NCBI RefSeq assembly: GCF_000004075.3
Contig: NC_026655.2
Span: forward strand, 3,472,001-3,536,000
DNA: 64,000 bases
Origin: Cucumis sativus
Taxonomy: Eukaryota; Streptophyta; Magnoliopsida; Cucurbitales; Cucurbitaceae
Direction of reading: 5' to 3'
Of this stretch, positions 1 through 10,919 are shown in pieces. The position numbers and the translations under genes are program-made. The notes beneath the pieces were generated by a model, which saw nothing but the letters and a program-made list of their open reading frames with translations, was not told where the DNA came from and made no database searches. Numbering within the stretch: the first letter of the stretch is position 1; every line of letters starts with the position of its first letter.

Positions 1-1921
1 CTTTTGATGCAATCGGCGCTCATGGCGTCCCTTACTGCTCTCTTCCTTTTGGGAAGACAAACTGAAGAGATTGTTTTGGCAGACAACACCTTTTTCACCA
101 GCAGTTTCCACTTCGCATCCTCTTTTTCAACATTCTCTTGCTTCATTTTTTGTTTGAATTGTCTGCCAAACCAAACCCAATAACGGTTAAAAAAAACAAA
201 AAACTTGCAAAATCATCATTGGGTCTCCCCAACAACTGCAACAATAATCCATCATTGACTCAAACACGCTCAAGTAAAAAGGGCGAATTTTGATTCATTC
301 GGCTTTTGGAAAAAGGCATCCCCGCCTAAGACCTTTTTCCTTTTCTTTTCTTTGAAAAACCAGCCGTAGACTTTCCTAGAAGCCCATCCCCAACAATATT
401 TAATAGGAAATTGGGATGCTTTTCTTTTTTTTTTTTTGGTTTTGATCGATTCCTTTTACGCATGTCTAGTTATGAGTCAATAAACGCTCAACAATGAAAC
501 AGTCAAAGTCAAAGTCAAATCAAAGTTTGTTAAAAGATGGGATGGGTGGGTTTTTTTTGTTCATGTATGTAAAACGGGATGAATTTAGGTATGAGATGGA
601 TGGCATAAGAAAAGAGGGGTATTGAGAACGAACCTGCAAAGAGGGACTTTGCAAGCATCGGATTGGTGGCAGATGGAGGCATGCAAGCGTAGAAGCTGCC
701 ACATTCGTTTGCACCGCCAGCAAGCTCCTCCGTGGACTCTGTTCTCACACGTTGCAAAGTGCTTAATCAGAAGTTGAACTCCACGACACGTAGAGTATTT
801 AGAACATGGCTGCTTCTTTGTGGGTACCACGTCCAGCGGCCCAACGTTTGTGCACCCTTCTTTACAGATGTGCTCTAAACACTCCATTGCGTCGCTTAGC
901 TGAAGATAAACCCTCTGCTCTTTCCTCTGCCTTCTGCATCTCTTTTTCCTCTGCACATAAATGCAAACAATGAATAATTGAATTGATGTTGTGTCTTGAT
1001 GTGAACAAGGAAAGAACTAGTGGAATGAATAGCTAAAAAAATACCAATTCGGATTCATCCATGAACTGCAGAATTTGAAGCTCGAGCCAAGAGTCGTGTT
1101 TTTGCAGGAATTTCCAGCCTTCCGTTTTCTCAACGGCCTTGAAGTGGGTGGACACCATTTTCATACAGCTGAGTGAGAGATCCGGTGCATCGCACATTCT
1201 TGCGAGTTGGAGTATATCGATAACGCTATGGATGGACAAGTTTCTAGCCAAGTGCTTAGTGCATCGCTGCTTCAAATGTGGAACAAGGTAAACGTGTGAT
1301 AGCGCCAAAAGATGAATTCCATATTTCTTTAGATATTCTTCAGGGCACCTAAATGCAACGCCGACAAATTTAGACTTACTCCGCCTACCAAGACTGACTG
1401 CTTACCAAAATTAAAAACTGACTAATTCTAATTACAAATTGCCAATTGCATACTGACCTAGATGTGTAGAGGAATTGAACGAACGAAACGACTGCCTCAC
1501 ACGGAACTCCAAGCATTTGAATCACTTTCTCGGAGCTCCTGTGCTTTCGCGGTTGCTCGATCATGTTTTCCAACACCGATGAAACCGAGGCCTGTAATTG
1601 AAATCAACAAACTCAGATCCCCCAATCCAATGCAAAATCAAGAAAATCGCACCCAATAACCCCAATCCGTTTGGTCTAACGACAATTAACCAACACTCTA
1701 AAGGCGAGAACTTGTTCAAATTTCAATTAATTCGAGAGATTTAAGAAAAGACCAAGATAAAGAAGTACCAGTACGGTAGAATGCGCAGGTATACGAAGTC
1801 CACCGGAGGTAACGATATGAATGTCAGACTCCGGCATCTCCTGGAAATCCGATTTGCGATCCTTGACAGGGGAGGCGAGAAAATGGGGGTGGATTTCGGA
1901 AGGAAGATGAAGGGCTTCCAT
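1..1921 (-). CDS. BTB/POZ and TAZ zinc-finger protein (BT family), C-terminus cut by window edge
   Basis: A nuclear scaffold of the BT1-BT5 family, which pairs with CUL3 ubiquitin ligases and binds calmodulin through its C-terminus (family knowledge). Exons on the minus strand: 1921-1769, 1591-1458, 1348-1045, 950-634 and 162-1, all with GT-AG borders and continuous frame. The BTB domain starts near residue 32 (SGGLRIPAHSTVLASVSSVL) and runs through exons 2 and 3. The TAZ finger fills exon 4, with Cys/His spaced as in CLEHICKEGC, HFATCENR, CWRCKRMWQLLRLH and CKVPLC. The last exon gives the basic C-terminal helix (EDAKWKLLVKKVLSAKTISS) where calmodulin binding is known. About 356 residues are visible; Arabidopsis members have about 365-380, so only a few are missing. 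The start is the first Met ahead of the BTB, followed upstream by a pyrimidine-rich leader and a TATA box. Which BT paralogue this is remains open. Confidence 0.93.
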
Positions 1922-1925
1922 GAGA

Positions 1926-1952
1926 GAGATGGAGATGGAGATGGAGATGGAG
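1926..1952. repeat. GGAGAT hexamer microsatellite in BT-gene leader
   Basis: Four to five head-to-tail copies of GGAGAT lie directly upstream of the BT start codon. On the sense (minus) strand this is a CTCCAT-rich pyrimidine tract typical of plant 5' leaders. It contains no ATG on the sense strand, so it adds no upstream start. Confidence 0.8.
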
Positions 1953-2037
1953 AAAAATAATTGAGTGTTGTTGGTGTGAGGAAGAGAAGTATGAGAGAAA
2001 GAAAGAGAGGTGGGTCTTGGTTGGCAGCATTGAGTTA

Positions 2038-2051
2038 ATTATATATATAGG
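2038..2051 (-). promoter_or_regulatory. probable TATA box of the BT gene
   Basis: The minus strand reads CCTATATATATAATTAAC. It lies about 120 bases upstream of the BT ATG, which would put the transcription start near 2010 and give a leader of about 90 bases. The position is inferred from spacing only. Confidence 0.45.
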
Positions 2052-2239
2052 CGGCGAGGGAAAGAGAAATTTAGAAAGTGGAGGAGTGGCACACGAAGAC
2101 GAAGAAGGCAAGGAGTCAGATGGGATGGGAGATGAGGTGGAAACACGCGCGAGAAAAAAAGGCACGTAAGGGAAAGGAGTGGGCTCCCAGACTCCCAATC
2201 GGACCCGGAGAATGGTCCCAGTCAGACTCGGAGAATGGT

Positions 2240-3430
2240 CCAGGTTCCAGATGATTGCAAATTACAACATATGTTAAACACAGCATTTATTGCCAATTTA
2301 CTAAATTATTTGCACGCCAATATTTAGGAGAAGAATTCAATCTACGCGTTTCTTTGTTTCTTTGCCACCTGTCAATTACTCCAAATTTCCCTTTTCTTCT
2401 AATCTTATTTATTTTAATTTGCATTCTTATTTTCTTAAATTTTTAATTCTTAATACTAAAAGTATAACCTTATTGATTTTTTTTTTTTACCATTTTGATT
2501 TTTCTTTTAAACTTTCAAATATATTAAAACTGCATTTAAAAACTATATCAATTGTATTGGAGTGTTATAGCATGTTTAAAAGTTGCATCTAAACATTAAA
2601 AATTATATATGAGTAATACACGTTTATAGGAGATTTGGAATAAAATAAAATATATTTGATTTTTTCCATTTCAAAATGATTCTTATATTTTTTTATCAAG
2701 TCAAATTATAATATTATTAAAAAAATTTAAAATTAAATGCAAGGGTTTTAGATTTCATCAAATAATGTATATTCATGAATTAGTGTTTTTTTTCTTCTAT
2801 CGTGATAGATCCCAATAGAATTTGAAATTATGTGGCTATATTTTATAAATATCTTTAGAAGTGTGTCATTTACAATAGATCTTATTAATATATTAGTTTT
2901 AAGATACAAATTTATCATTTAACAATATTTTTTATTACAATCATTAAATTGATACAAAATCTAAAACTCAATACAAAACAAATTGACAAGTTTGTGAACT
3001 AAGATAATAGCACTATTCTTTTAAGTATAAGAGTTATTTTCTTGTTTTAAAAAAAAGAACAAATTATCAAATATATTATTATAAACTATGTATATATATA
3101 TATATGTTAGAGATGGTTTTAATGATTATCCAGAAGCATTGAATTGAAATTGATGACATAATCAAATAACAAACATTAAGTAATGGTAAAAGTATAGAAT
3201 CCAAAGTAGATAATTTAATTTAAAAAAGAAATGTAGAAAAAAATCCAATAAAGTCTAAAAGTGCTCAAATGGATTTACATTTAATATGGAAAAGTAATAC
3301 ATCAAAAGTTTCAACATGGATTAAAGAACAGAAAAGAAATATATATATAGAAAGAAAAGGTTAATTTACTCCTTCAAAACTTGAAGGTGATAGAGAAGGG
3401 TGCAAGGGAGAAATGTTACATCCAAAGGCA
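2240..3430. other. AT-rich intergenic DNA with dispersed-repeat fragments
   Basis: No gene seen. The stretch is very AT-rich. It holds fragments that recur elsewhere in the window: bases 2693-2755 resemble 6113-6175, and 2801-2900 resemble 48980-49105. These are probably old non-autonomous transposon or repeat relics. Confidence 0.5.
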
Positions 3431-3439
3431 ATTAAGCCT

Positions 3440-3690
3440 AGAAAAATCCACGTAGGCCCTACTTTTTTGGAATCTAATTTAGCAAATATCTTATTACAAA
3501 AGGGGTGATCTTTTTAGTCCTACGTGGAGAGGATAAACCAACTCAAGCTGAAGGGAAAAGGCCATGTATGCTTAAAATGACCTTTGGAGTTCAGAAGAAA
3601 CGCTTATTCCTCGTCCTACGTGTACATTGTCTTAATCCCTTTTCCATCTCACCAGCATATAGCCTTTACCACGTGGCATACCACTTGGTC
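3440..3690. promoter_or_regulatory. cluster of ACGT-core elements (ABRE/G-box-like)
   Basis: Four ACGT cores fall in about 230 bases: CCACGTAGG near 3450, CTACGTGG near 3520, CTACGTGT near 3617 and CCACGTGGC near 3669. The last is a full G-box/ABRE. No gene start was found beside the cluster, so it may be a remote enhancer, the promoter of an unrecognised transcript, or chance. Confidence 0.3.
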
Positions 3691-3920
3691 ATACACAAAA
3701 GGAAAGGATGTCACATAGACATGACACATAAACATTCTTTTATTTTCTACTTGCAATAAATTAAAGAATGGGTTTTATGGTTTAGGATTAGGATGAGATT
3801 TTGTTTTGACAAAATGTTGGTCTTTGAGATATTAATTTTGTTCAAGTGGTGCCCTAAGGCCTTTTTTTTAAACCCTTTTTGCTTCGCAAATCATTAAGAA
3901 AAAAAAACCCCACATTTTGT

Positions 3921-3941
3921 CATATATATATATATATATTG
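3921..3941. repeat. (TA)n microsatellite
   Basis: An uninterrupted TA dinucleotide tract of about 19 bases in AT-rich spacer. Confidence 0.9.
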
Positions 3942-4099
3942 TTATTGTTACTTACCTTTTCTATGTTATATTCTTCTAAAAATGTTTCATATTATATATT
4001 ATTAACTTAAAGGGTAGTTATTTATAACTTTTACTTCACAATTAACTCATTATTTTGTTAAGTCACAAATTAATATAATAATTATAACTAAAATATAGG

Positions 4100-4630
4100 A
4101 AAATTGTATTGGTTTAAGACAGTAAAGTACACCCATTGTTAGTTTAAAGAAACCTATACCCATACCCTAATCTACTTGGCTTGGCTTTAAATACTTTGTG
4201 CCCATTGGTATTTTGGTTATGGAAAACTTTCCTTTAATCCCAATCCCTAGCAACTGGATTCTTGCCGTCTCTGCCTTTGATCAGGCTGCTGCTTTCTTGG
4301 CCGATCGTTTGAAGTTTGGAGGGACATGAGGTTTCCGCGGTCAAATGCCCTTCAAAGTTTGTACTCTTTTAAAATAAGGGGGCAGGGTTTTCCATAGGAG
4401 GTTGGTTTGGTTGTTTCTGCTTCACTCAAAACTTGGTTCAAAGATGGGTTAGAAGAAGAAGGTAGGGGAGGTCAGAAGGGTCATATTTTGCAGAAGGATT
4501 TGATTTGGAAGGCTTTTGGAAATGGAAATTTAAAGGAAAGAATAAATGGGTTTCTCTCTCTGCATTTTTAGATTGAAAACAATTATGAAGAGGTAGGGGT
4601 TTTAGTAGCTACGCATGAATAAACTTCCAT
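4100..4630. other. less AT-rich island without a recognised gene
   Basis: This stretch has more balanced composition than its flanks. On the plus strand it holds a short ORF from 4219 (MENFPLIPIPSNWILAVSAF..., 36 codons, stop TGA near 4328) and several purine-rich, G-rich runs. No known domain is seen. It could be an exon of an unknown transcript or a decayed gene fragment. Confidence 0.25.
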
Positions 4631-6220
4631 AACATGTAACATGAAACTGCAATGTAATTCCATATTTTATTTGGACTTTTATCAATTTTTGTGAACAAAA
4701 ATTATTTTTAAAATTGATAATAACATAGGTTGTGGGTAAGAGATTAATAATTATAATAAACTAGTGCATAAAAACACAACTAAATTAACCATAAAATAAT
4801 CCTATTTTTCCTCCTTAAACTTCGATTCAAAATTAAATTACATAGAAAAATGTTACATTTTAATTTATACAAAATAATTATTCCTAAGGTTTGAGGTTTG
4901 TTCCTCCACCTCACATGGGTAAAAAGAAAGGTTACATTTTATCTTTTTCCTTTTCAATTTAAAATTAATGTTTTGTTATTCCTCCTATTTTCCATCATCA
5001 TTTGACAGTATTTTCTAATAATATATTTTTTTCCAATCTTATTGTAACTATATAATAATTTTGAAACTTATGTTTAATTCAATAAGTTGGGTTTTTAATA
5101 CGTTAGCCGTTAGCAATTATTCAGTAGAAAATAAGTCATCATATATAAAGGACATTATTGTTTAATAACCTTTAAATTTAAAAATAAAAAAAAAGCAAGT
5201 AAATAAGTGAACTAGATTTGATACATGTGACTTAGGTATAATAATTAAAATAAACATATTATATAATACGTATGTTTTTCTGGAAGAGAGATACGACTTT
5301 AGGTATATAATACGTAATGATATTTAATATATGAATTTTATTTGTTAATTATTTATATTTTTAGTAATTTGATTTATAAATGAAGAAATATTATTTCAAT
5401 TTGAAGTATTTTAATATAAGTTGGATTTTTTTTGGTTAAAAAGTTAACTGTCCTATGAAGTGTAAATTTTAAAAAACAATTGTCATACAAAAGGTAGAAT
5501 CATTTAAAATTTTATTGATATGAGATTGAAATTATGGGAAAGAATATAACAAGAACACATGTAGGTAAAATGAAGATTCTCTATTTTTTAAAAAATGCAT
5601 TTCATTAATAAAATGGTATATAGGGTTTAGGGTTTTAGTTCAATTGGAAGATGTCGTATATATGGACTATCCCACTCAATATCTAGAATTCTTGAAATTC
5701 GAGATGAAAATGTTATTGGTTAAAGTGCAATATTTTTCATAAAATGGTTGTGCATCAATCCATATAATAACCGAATATGGCTATTTTTGATCATTTTGAA
5801 AAGAATTTTTAACTTCATATCAGATATGTTTTTGTATAATATTTCTCTTCACAATTTATACTTTTATTGTAAGAAATTGCCAGAATTTAGTGGAGAAAAA
5901 TGAAAGAATAACATAGTAATACAAGAAAAAACAAGTCCAATAAAAATGTAAACCCAAAGAACTACTAATAAATTTAAATATTTGGAAATGTGTCAGTAGT
6001 TGCTAATTGAATTCCCCTTCATTTAATGGTTGTTTTATTTGACACAATGTATGTATTTCTCAACAAAATTTAAGCTTAATGCCCTAATGCTTTAATTTTT
6101 TGTTAAATTATTTTAACAAGTCAAATTATAATATTATTTAAAAAATTAATAATGAAAGGCAAGAATTTTATATTTTATATTTTATTATTTATTAAATAAA
6201 ACTTTTAAAAATGATTAGGT
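4630..6220. other. AT-rich intergenic DNA
   Basis: I see no gene, RNA or complete mobile element here. The only recognisable structure is the copy at 6113-6175 of a short dispersed repeat also present at 2693-2755. Confidence 0.5.
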
Positions 6221-6300
6221 TAAAGATTTCTTCCTGCCGCGTGCCTTTTCCTCACGCGCCCTTTCCTCTCTTCTCACATCTCCTTCCTCTCCTCGCCGTC

Positions 6301-6364
6301 CCTCTTCGCGGTTAGTCTATCTTTTCCGTTCGTTCGTTCGTCCCTTCCTCTTTGCGGTTAGTCT
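6301..6364. repeat. 46-bp duplication in a CT-rich, exon-like segment
   Basis: The 18-base string at 6301-6318 (cctcttcgcggttagtct) recurs at 6347-6364 with one change, a period of 46. Between them is a CGTT tetramer run. The pyrimidine-rich character followed by GCG|GTTAGTC looks like a plant leader exon meeting a 5' splice site, but no downstream coding exon was found. Confidence 0.6.
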
Positions 6365-6380
6365 TTCTCTTTTATTCTGT

Positions 6381-6675
6381 AATCTTTATGTCTTGGTTTT
6401 TGAGTGCTTCCAATGGAAAGAAATCTATATATGTTTCTAGTACATTATTTTCTCCTATTACTTCCTAATCTTTATGTCTTGGTTGTTTGGGTGGTTCGAA
6501 TAGAAATAAATCTATATATATTTCTGGTACATTATTCTCTCCTATTTACTTGGTAATATTTATGTCTTGGTTATTTGGGTTCTTCGAAGGGAATAAATCT
6601 ATATAGATTTCTGGTACATTATTCTCTCCTATTACTTCCTAATCTTTATGTCTTGGTTGTTTGGTTTTACTGTAT
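6381..6675. repeat. tandem minisatellite, 86-88 bp unit, about 3.4 copies
   Basis: Units start at 6381, 6467, 6555 and 6641, each opening with aatcttta(t)gtcttgg or a close variant. They carry in order a tttgggt-type segment, aaatctatatat, gtacattatt and ctcctatta. Spacing is 86, 88 and 86 bases; the fourth unit is partial and runs into the (TA)n tract at 6697. Copies differ at scattered positions, so the array is not very recent. Confidence 0.88.
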
Positions 6676-6696
6676 GTTTGTATTTGCTTTGAGATA

Positions 6697-6719
6697 TTAT
6701 ATATATATATATATATATT
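6697..6719. repeat. (TA)n microsatellite
   Basis: A TA tract of about 22 bases directly after the minisatellite array. Confidence 0.9.
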
Positions 6720-7783
6720 ATTTGAATGATCTCCTCCAAAAATGGAAAAATATGAATGATCTAATAGTTATAACTAAAACTTGTCGTATATTATAATTAA
6801 AGGAAAATGGGAATTTATAATCAGAATTTATAGAGCAAACACTCCCGAAAAAAGGATGATGTTAAAATTAATTGGTGTGGATAACATTGTTCGTTGGCTT
6901 GGCTACGGTTAGGTTAGGTTAGATTAGGTGTTCTCTTAGTTCATCATTTAAAATTGCTTCAAATAAAATTGCTTCAAATGAACTTCAAAGCTAAAATTTT
7001 ATTTCTACACCCTTCCTTTGGAACATCTCCAATAATAGAACACATACCTTTCTAATGAATTGACAAAGTGGAGAGTATCTCTAAACCCTTATTTCCTATG
7101 TAAGAAACCATTATTTTCTTAGGGTGTACTAAATCTAATATTATTTAGGTGCTATCTATTCTTTCCATTAAATATATATTTGCAAATTAAATATATATAT
7201 TTATATATTTTGGAATAATACTTTCCTTTTATCCACAAGCACCAAAAAAAGAAAATAAAAACATATCATTGGGATTATTTCTTTTATCTTATTCTTTCAC
7301 ATATGTACTTTATTTTGATTATTTCTATTTCCAAAATTAAGTGATAATTAGTGTATACCATTATTACACAAAAGGGAATTTTATAGCACCAAATTTCTTA
7401 GAAATCCTATTTTCCTATTTTGGAATAAGTGCAGCTCACATTATATAATTAAATAGATTGCTGCTGGGCAATTGTAGTTGCAGATACAATTGAAGCAATC
7501 CATAAGAACTAGAAAAAAGTTATTTCATGCACCGCCTCAACATATTATTGATTGTCTCATTAAGAATCCACAATTTAGACCCAAGAATCCAAGATATGAT
7601 GCAAAAATATATCATAAAAGCTTTTGAATGGGTAATATACAATGCAGAATAGGGGGAGAGAAAGATTACCCCTTTGAAGCGGAAATAGGAGTTTGTAAAT
7701 CCAACCAAAAGGTAAAAACACTTTGCATACTCTTATTAGATTAATATGTATATGTATAGTAGTTTTTCTAAACTAACATATAT
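6720..7783. other. AT-rich spacer with short duplications and an unidentified exon-like piece
   Basis: A TTAGG-type short run lies near 6910-6927 and a 15-base duplication (aaattgcttcaaat) near 6951-6980. Bases about 7485-7710 on the plus strand have more coding-like composition, with short segments such as KNPQFRPKNPRYDAKIYHKS broken by stops, flanked by TTGCAG and AAAAG|GTAAAA. I do not recognise the protein. Confidence 0.3.
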
Positions 7784-7941
7784 TATAGCCGGAACCAAAA
7801 GTCAAAATTTTGGTAGATAGGGATCCCATAAAAACTTCTTTCGAGGACTGAGCCAGACCAGGTCATTTCTTGAGAACAATATTTCTTGAGAACAATAGCT
7901 AAGGATCTGGAACCTTCATGCTGATGCTCATGATTTCGATA
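7784..7941 (+). pseudogene. psaA: nuclear insertion of plastid psaA N-terminal fragment (NUPT)
   Basis: The plus strand encodes [20 protein letters not shown] and later stretches ending LHADAHDF. This matches the N-terminus of photosystem I apoprotein A1, normally [20 protein letters not shown]...[11 protein letters not shown]. The conserved Trp codon after SFE(E) is a TGA stop here, a 16-base segment (atttcttgagaacaat) is tandemly duplicated, and about 20 bases of the normal psaA sequence are missing before the GATCTGG that precedes LHADAHDF. It covers only about the first 55 codons of the roughly 750-codon gene. It is a dead fragment of plastid DNA in the nuclear genome; the changes imply an old insertion. 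Confidence 0.9.
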
Positions 7942-9149
7942 TTAATATTTTAACGGTGTTTAACTCATATAGCCTAATTTACCGTAGGATATTACAAAAA
8001 AAACACAAATTGTTAATATTTTACACAAATGTACCAAATTGACCACAATATTACACAAAAATAGGTCCAAATTACCAATATGCCCATACAGTATTTATTT
8101 ATTGTTTTAAAATATACATAAATATTAATTATAATGAAGAGATGGTGGATCATTAAGATAGGGAAGTGATGGAACAACTTCCTCATTTTCCATATTCAAA
8201 AAAATCAAATCACAGTTTTCTCATTTTCCATATTAAAAAAAAATCAAATTCGTTTCGTATTATATCTTCTATAAAACATGCATCAACTAAAAGTATTATA
8301 TCTCACCGATAATATATAAAACTAATATAAATATAAATAAGATGAAGTATATATATAATAAATCACATATACAAAGTAGTATATATATTACGATAATATT
8401 ATAAAATTAGTATAATTGTAAATAATATATAGTATATATATAATAAAAGATCAACTTAAAAGTATTATATCTTACCGTTAATTTATAAAACTAATATAAA
8501 TGTAAACAAGAGGCGATACAAATCTCTTTTTTTTGGTTAGATTGCTTTCCTATTGATTGGATGAGAAATTTTAATCGATAGCATTTAAAGGGAAACATAT
8601 TATCTTTTGTTCTCACATTTGGAGAATGATGGTGCTGAAATTACAAGTGTTGACTCATTACCGGAAGGTTTGAGTAAAATCATGGCTTTCTTTATTTTTA
8701 TTTTTTTGAGGTAACAGAGTGAGTAATCATGTAACTACATCACGAACATTAAATATTGTTAAGGGTAACACTAATACAATCATAAGTGATTGACGAAAGT
8801 GCTTTGAAAACAAATTAGAGTTGGAGAGAATAAAGTGTGTAAACCAAACCAATGGAATACAATAGAACAATTCTATAAAAGTTAGAGAAAATCCTAAAAA
8901 GCACCGAATGACAAAGACTATTATATTGCTTTATCATTGTGTTGTTGGAGGAAACCTACATGTTTAGTACACAATGATATAATAATGTATTTACCTTCAA
9001 ATTTTCTATTTCTTGTTTAGGTTTTCAATTTGTCCCTACCTGCACTTATTCTACACTAATAAATATATCTTTCACATTTACCCTCTTTGCGTGTCCGTCA
9101 TTTCATTCTTTAAATGATCATATAGAAGAAACGGGAAGCATAGTTCGAT
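7942..9149. other. AT-rich intergenic DNA
   Basis: No gene seen. Short A-rich and ATAT-rich tracts and partly repeated phrases (for example ttctcattttccatatt twice, near 8180 and 8218; aagtattatatctcaccg and aagtattatatcttaccg near 8290 and 8460) suggest local duplication. Confidence 0.45.
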
Positions 9150-9397
9150 TTAATTCTTGGGAGGGGGTTCTGGACGACAGAGTTCAACCTCTATAACACG
9201 AATGCCATACAAAACTCGAGCTTGGAAGGTAGTCATTGGTAACTCAGGAGCTGCTCCAGCTTCTTTAACATCAAAGGTTATGTAATACAAGATACCACAT
9301 GCAGCTTGATGATTAGCCTTCACAATATTCACAACCTCATAATTTGTACTATATATATATATATATGAAATAATTAATCAAACATCATTAATTAGAC

Positions 9398-9440
<43 letters not shown>

Positions 9441-10673
9441 GGCGTAGGGCAAAATGTTATATGAACATACATGTTGATTGTTATAATGTTCAATAGCTTT
9501 TTCTGCTAATCCTTGAACCTCAGGTGTATTGTAAGGAAACATATGAACAATGTGCCCAATCAAGTCCACCTCATACAATAAAGGTGCATCAAAACCCTAT
9601 GAATGAATGTCAAATAAATAGGAATTGGAATTGAAATTTGAATGAAGATTTTAAATTAATAATGGTTAAATTTGAAAAAAAATTAGATAGCATACCTCGC
9701 TTTCCTTTTATGTGTCCAACAGTTCCGAATCCATGTCAAGGAGGTCAGAATCATCGCTAGAAAGCTGATCATTCTCCTACGGAAGTGGCGAAGAACTCAT
9801 ATTAACCTAATTAAACTACTCCTTAAACATACATATTGGTAAGCCTAAGCCCCATTTATAAATGAATGCAACAAAAAATTAAAGACGGAGATAAAAGAAT
9901 AGGCTATTTATAATGGTTGATTTTTTATCTCATCTAACTATGAATTTGAGGGTTTGATTTCCATACGACTTTAATTACAAGGAGCAGATTATGAGCAGAT
10001 TATTGAGATTCCCACAAAGCAAAATGAAAATATTTAAACCCTAACCAAATATTAGAATCGTCATAAGTTTCATGTTTAATTCACTTTAGATTTCATAGAT
10101 CAGTACATCCATTAGCGTTGGCAACAGAGCCTAGGAGGAGTGGAATTCGTCCCCGTCCCCATGGGTGAATTCATCCATCCCCAATGGGGAAACGGGGTTT
10201 AAATAGTTTTCTTCTCACGTAGAGATAAACTAAAGGTAGCATAGGTGAGAAGTAAAACTTAAAAGAAAAGGTGAATTCATCCATCCCCAATGGGGAAACG
10301 GGGTTTAAATAGTTTTCTTCTCACGTAGAGATAAACTAAAGGTAGCATAGGTGAGAAGTAAAACTTAAAAGAAAAATTGAGATCAGAAGCTTAAAAAGAA
10401 AATGGAGATAAACTAAAGCTAGAAGGGCCGATGTGAGAAAGCTCCTGAACATTATAACAACCAATATGAATGTCAAATAAATAGGAATTGGAATTTGAAT
10501 GAAGATTTGAAATTAATAATGGTAAAAATTGATAAGAAAATTAGATAGCACACCTCTCTTTCGCTTTCATGTACAGGTTCATAGTTTGGGTCCAATAGGT
10601 CCGGAGTCATATGAAGGAGGTTAGCTTTAAAAGAATCGTCATCCGAATCATACTGGAGTGCTAAAGAACTCAT
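9150..10673 (-). CDS. cystatin-like small protein, splice model unresolved (possible pseudogene)
   Basis: Three coding blocks lie on the minus strand. Block 1 (10673-10554, 40 codons) starts MSSLALQYDSDDD and ends HESERE|GT. Block 2 (9596-9471, 42 codons) reads GFDAPLLYEVDLIGHIV... to EHYNNQH|GT and joins block 1 in phase 0. Block 3 (about 9348-9150) reads NYEVVNIVKANHQAACGILY...VELCRPEPPPKN and stop. HQAACGILYYITF resembles the cystatin inhibitory loop and following strand (QxVxG then xLYY), and the helix-strand order fits the cystatin/monellin fold. The inhibitory Gln and Val are not conserved. The only AG before block 3 leaves it out of phase with block 2 by two bases, so the gene is either broken or spliced in a way I cannot see. 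A leader exon with CTC|GTAAGT near 10817 and an acceptor TTAATTAG|GTTTAT just before the ATG suggest a 5' UTR intron. Confidence 0.5.
9349..9366. repeat. (TA)n tract at a splice acceptor
   Basis: A short TA tract abuts the putative 3' splice site of the last cystatin-like exon on the minus strand (…TATATAG|). It replaces the usual pyrimidine tract. Confidence 0.85.
9400..9434. repeat. (TA)n microsatellite, about 35 bp
   Basis: A pure TA tract inside the short last intron of the cystatin-like gene. Confidence 0.92.
9696..9800 (-). pseudogene. duplicated, broken first coding exon of the cystatin-like gene
   Basis: The minus strand reads MSSSPLP then a stop, then ENDQLSSDDSDLLDMDSELLDT, a second stop, and KESE|GTATGC. 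It matches the intact exon at 10673-10554 in start context (TTAATTAG|GTTNATATGAGTTC), acidic Ser/Asp centre and 3' border. The sequence on both sides is duplicated too: 9604-9690 resembles 10465-10550, and 10031-10125 resembles 10705-10790. So a segment of about 0.87 kb was copied and this copy has two in-frame stops. Confidence 0.75.
10164..10375. repeat. perfect tandem duplication, 106 bp x 2
   Basis: Bases 10164-10269 and 10270-10375 appear identical at all 106 positions by eye. Each copy holds atccccaatggggaaacggg, a CCCCAATGGGG dyad. Identity of both copies next to much older duplications marks this as a very recent event. Confidence 0.93.
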
Positions 10674-10919
10674 ATAAACCTAATTAATTAAAGGAAGATA
10701 CTTAAACCCTAACCAAATATCAAAATAAAACCGAGGCAGTCAAGTTTTATGTTTAATTCGATCAATGCATCCAGCTAGCTTTGCATGAAATTAAAAAGAA
10801 AAAGAAGAAAAACTTACGAGGGTTTGCGAGAGAGAGACTACGTAGGGAGACGGTGTGGAAGATGAAAAAGGAAGAACGTATCAATGGGAATGAGAAGAGA
10901 AGAATGTTGTGATGTGTGG

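Noticed and set aside
7485-7710. Exon-like piece with KNPQFRPKNPRYDAKIYHKS on the plus strand
   Set aside because: Broken by stops in each frame and not matched to any family I know; kept only as a note in the spacer entry.
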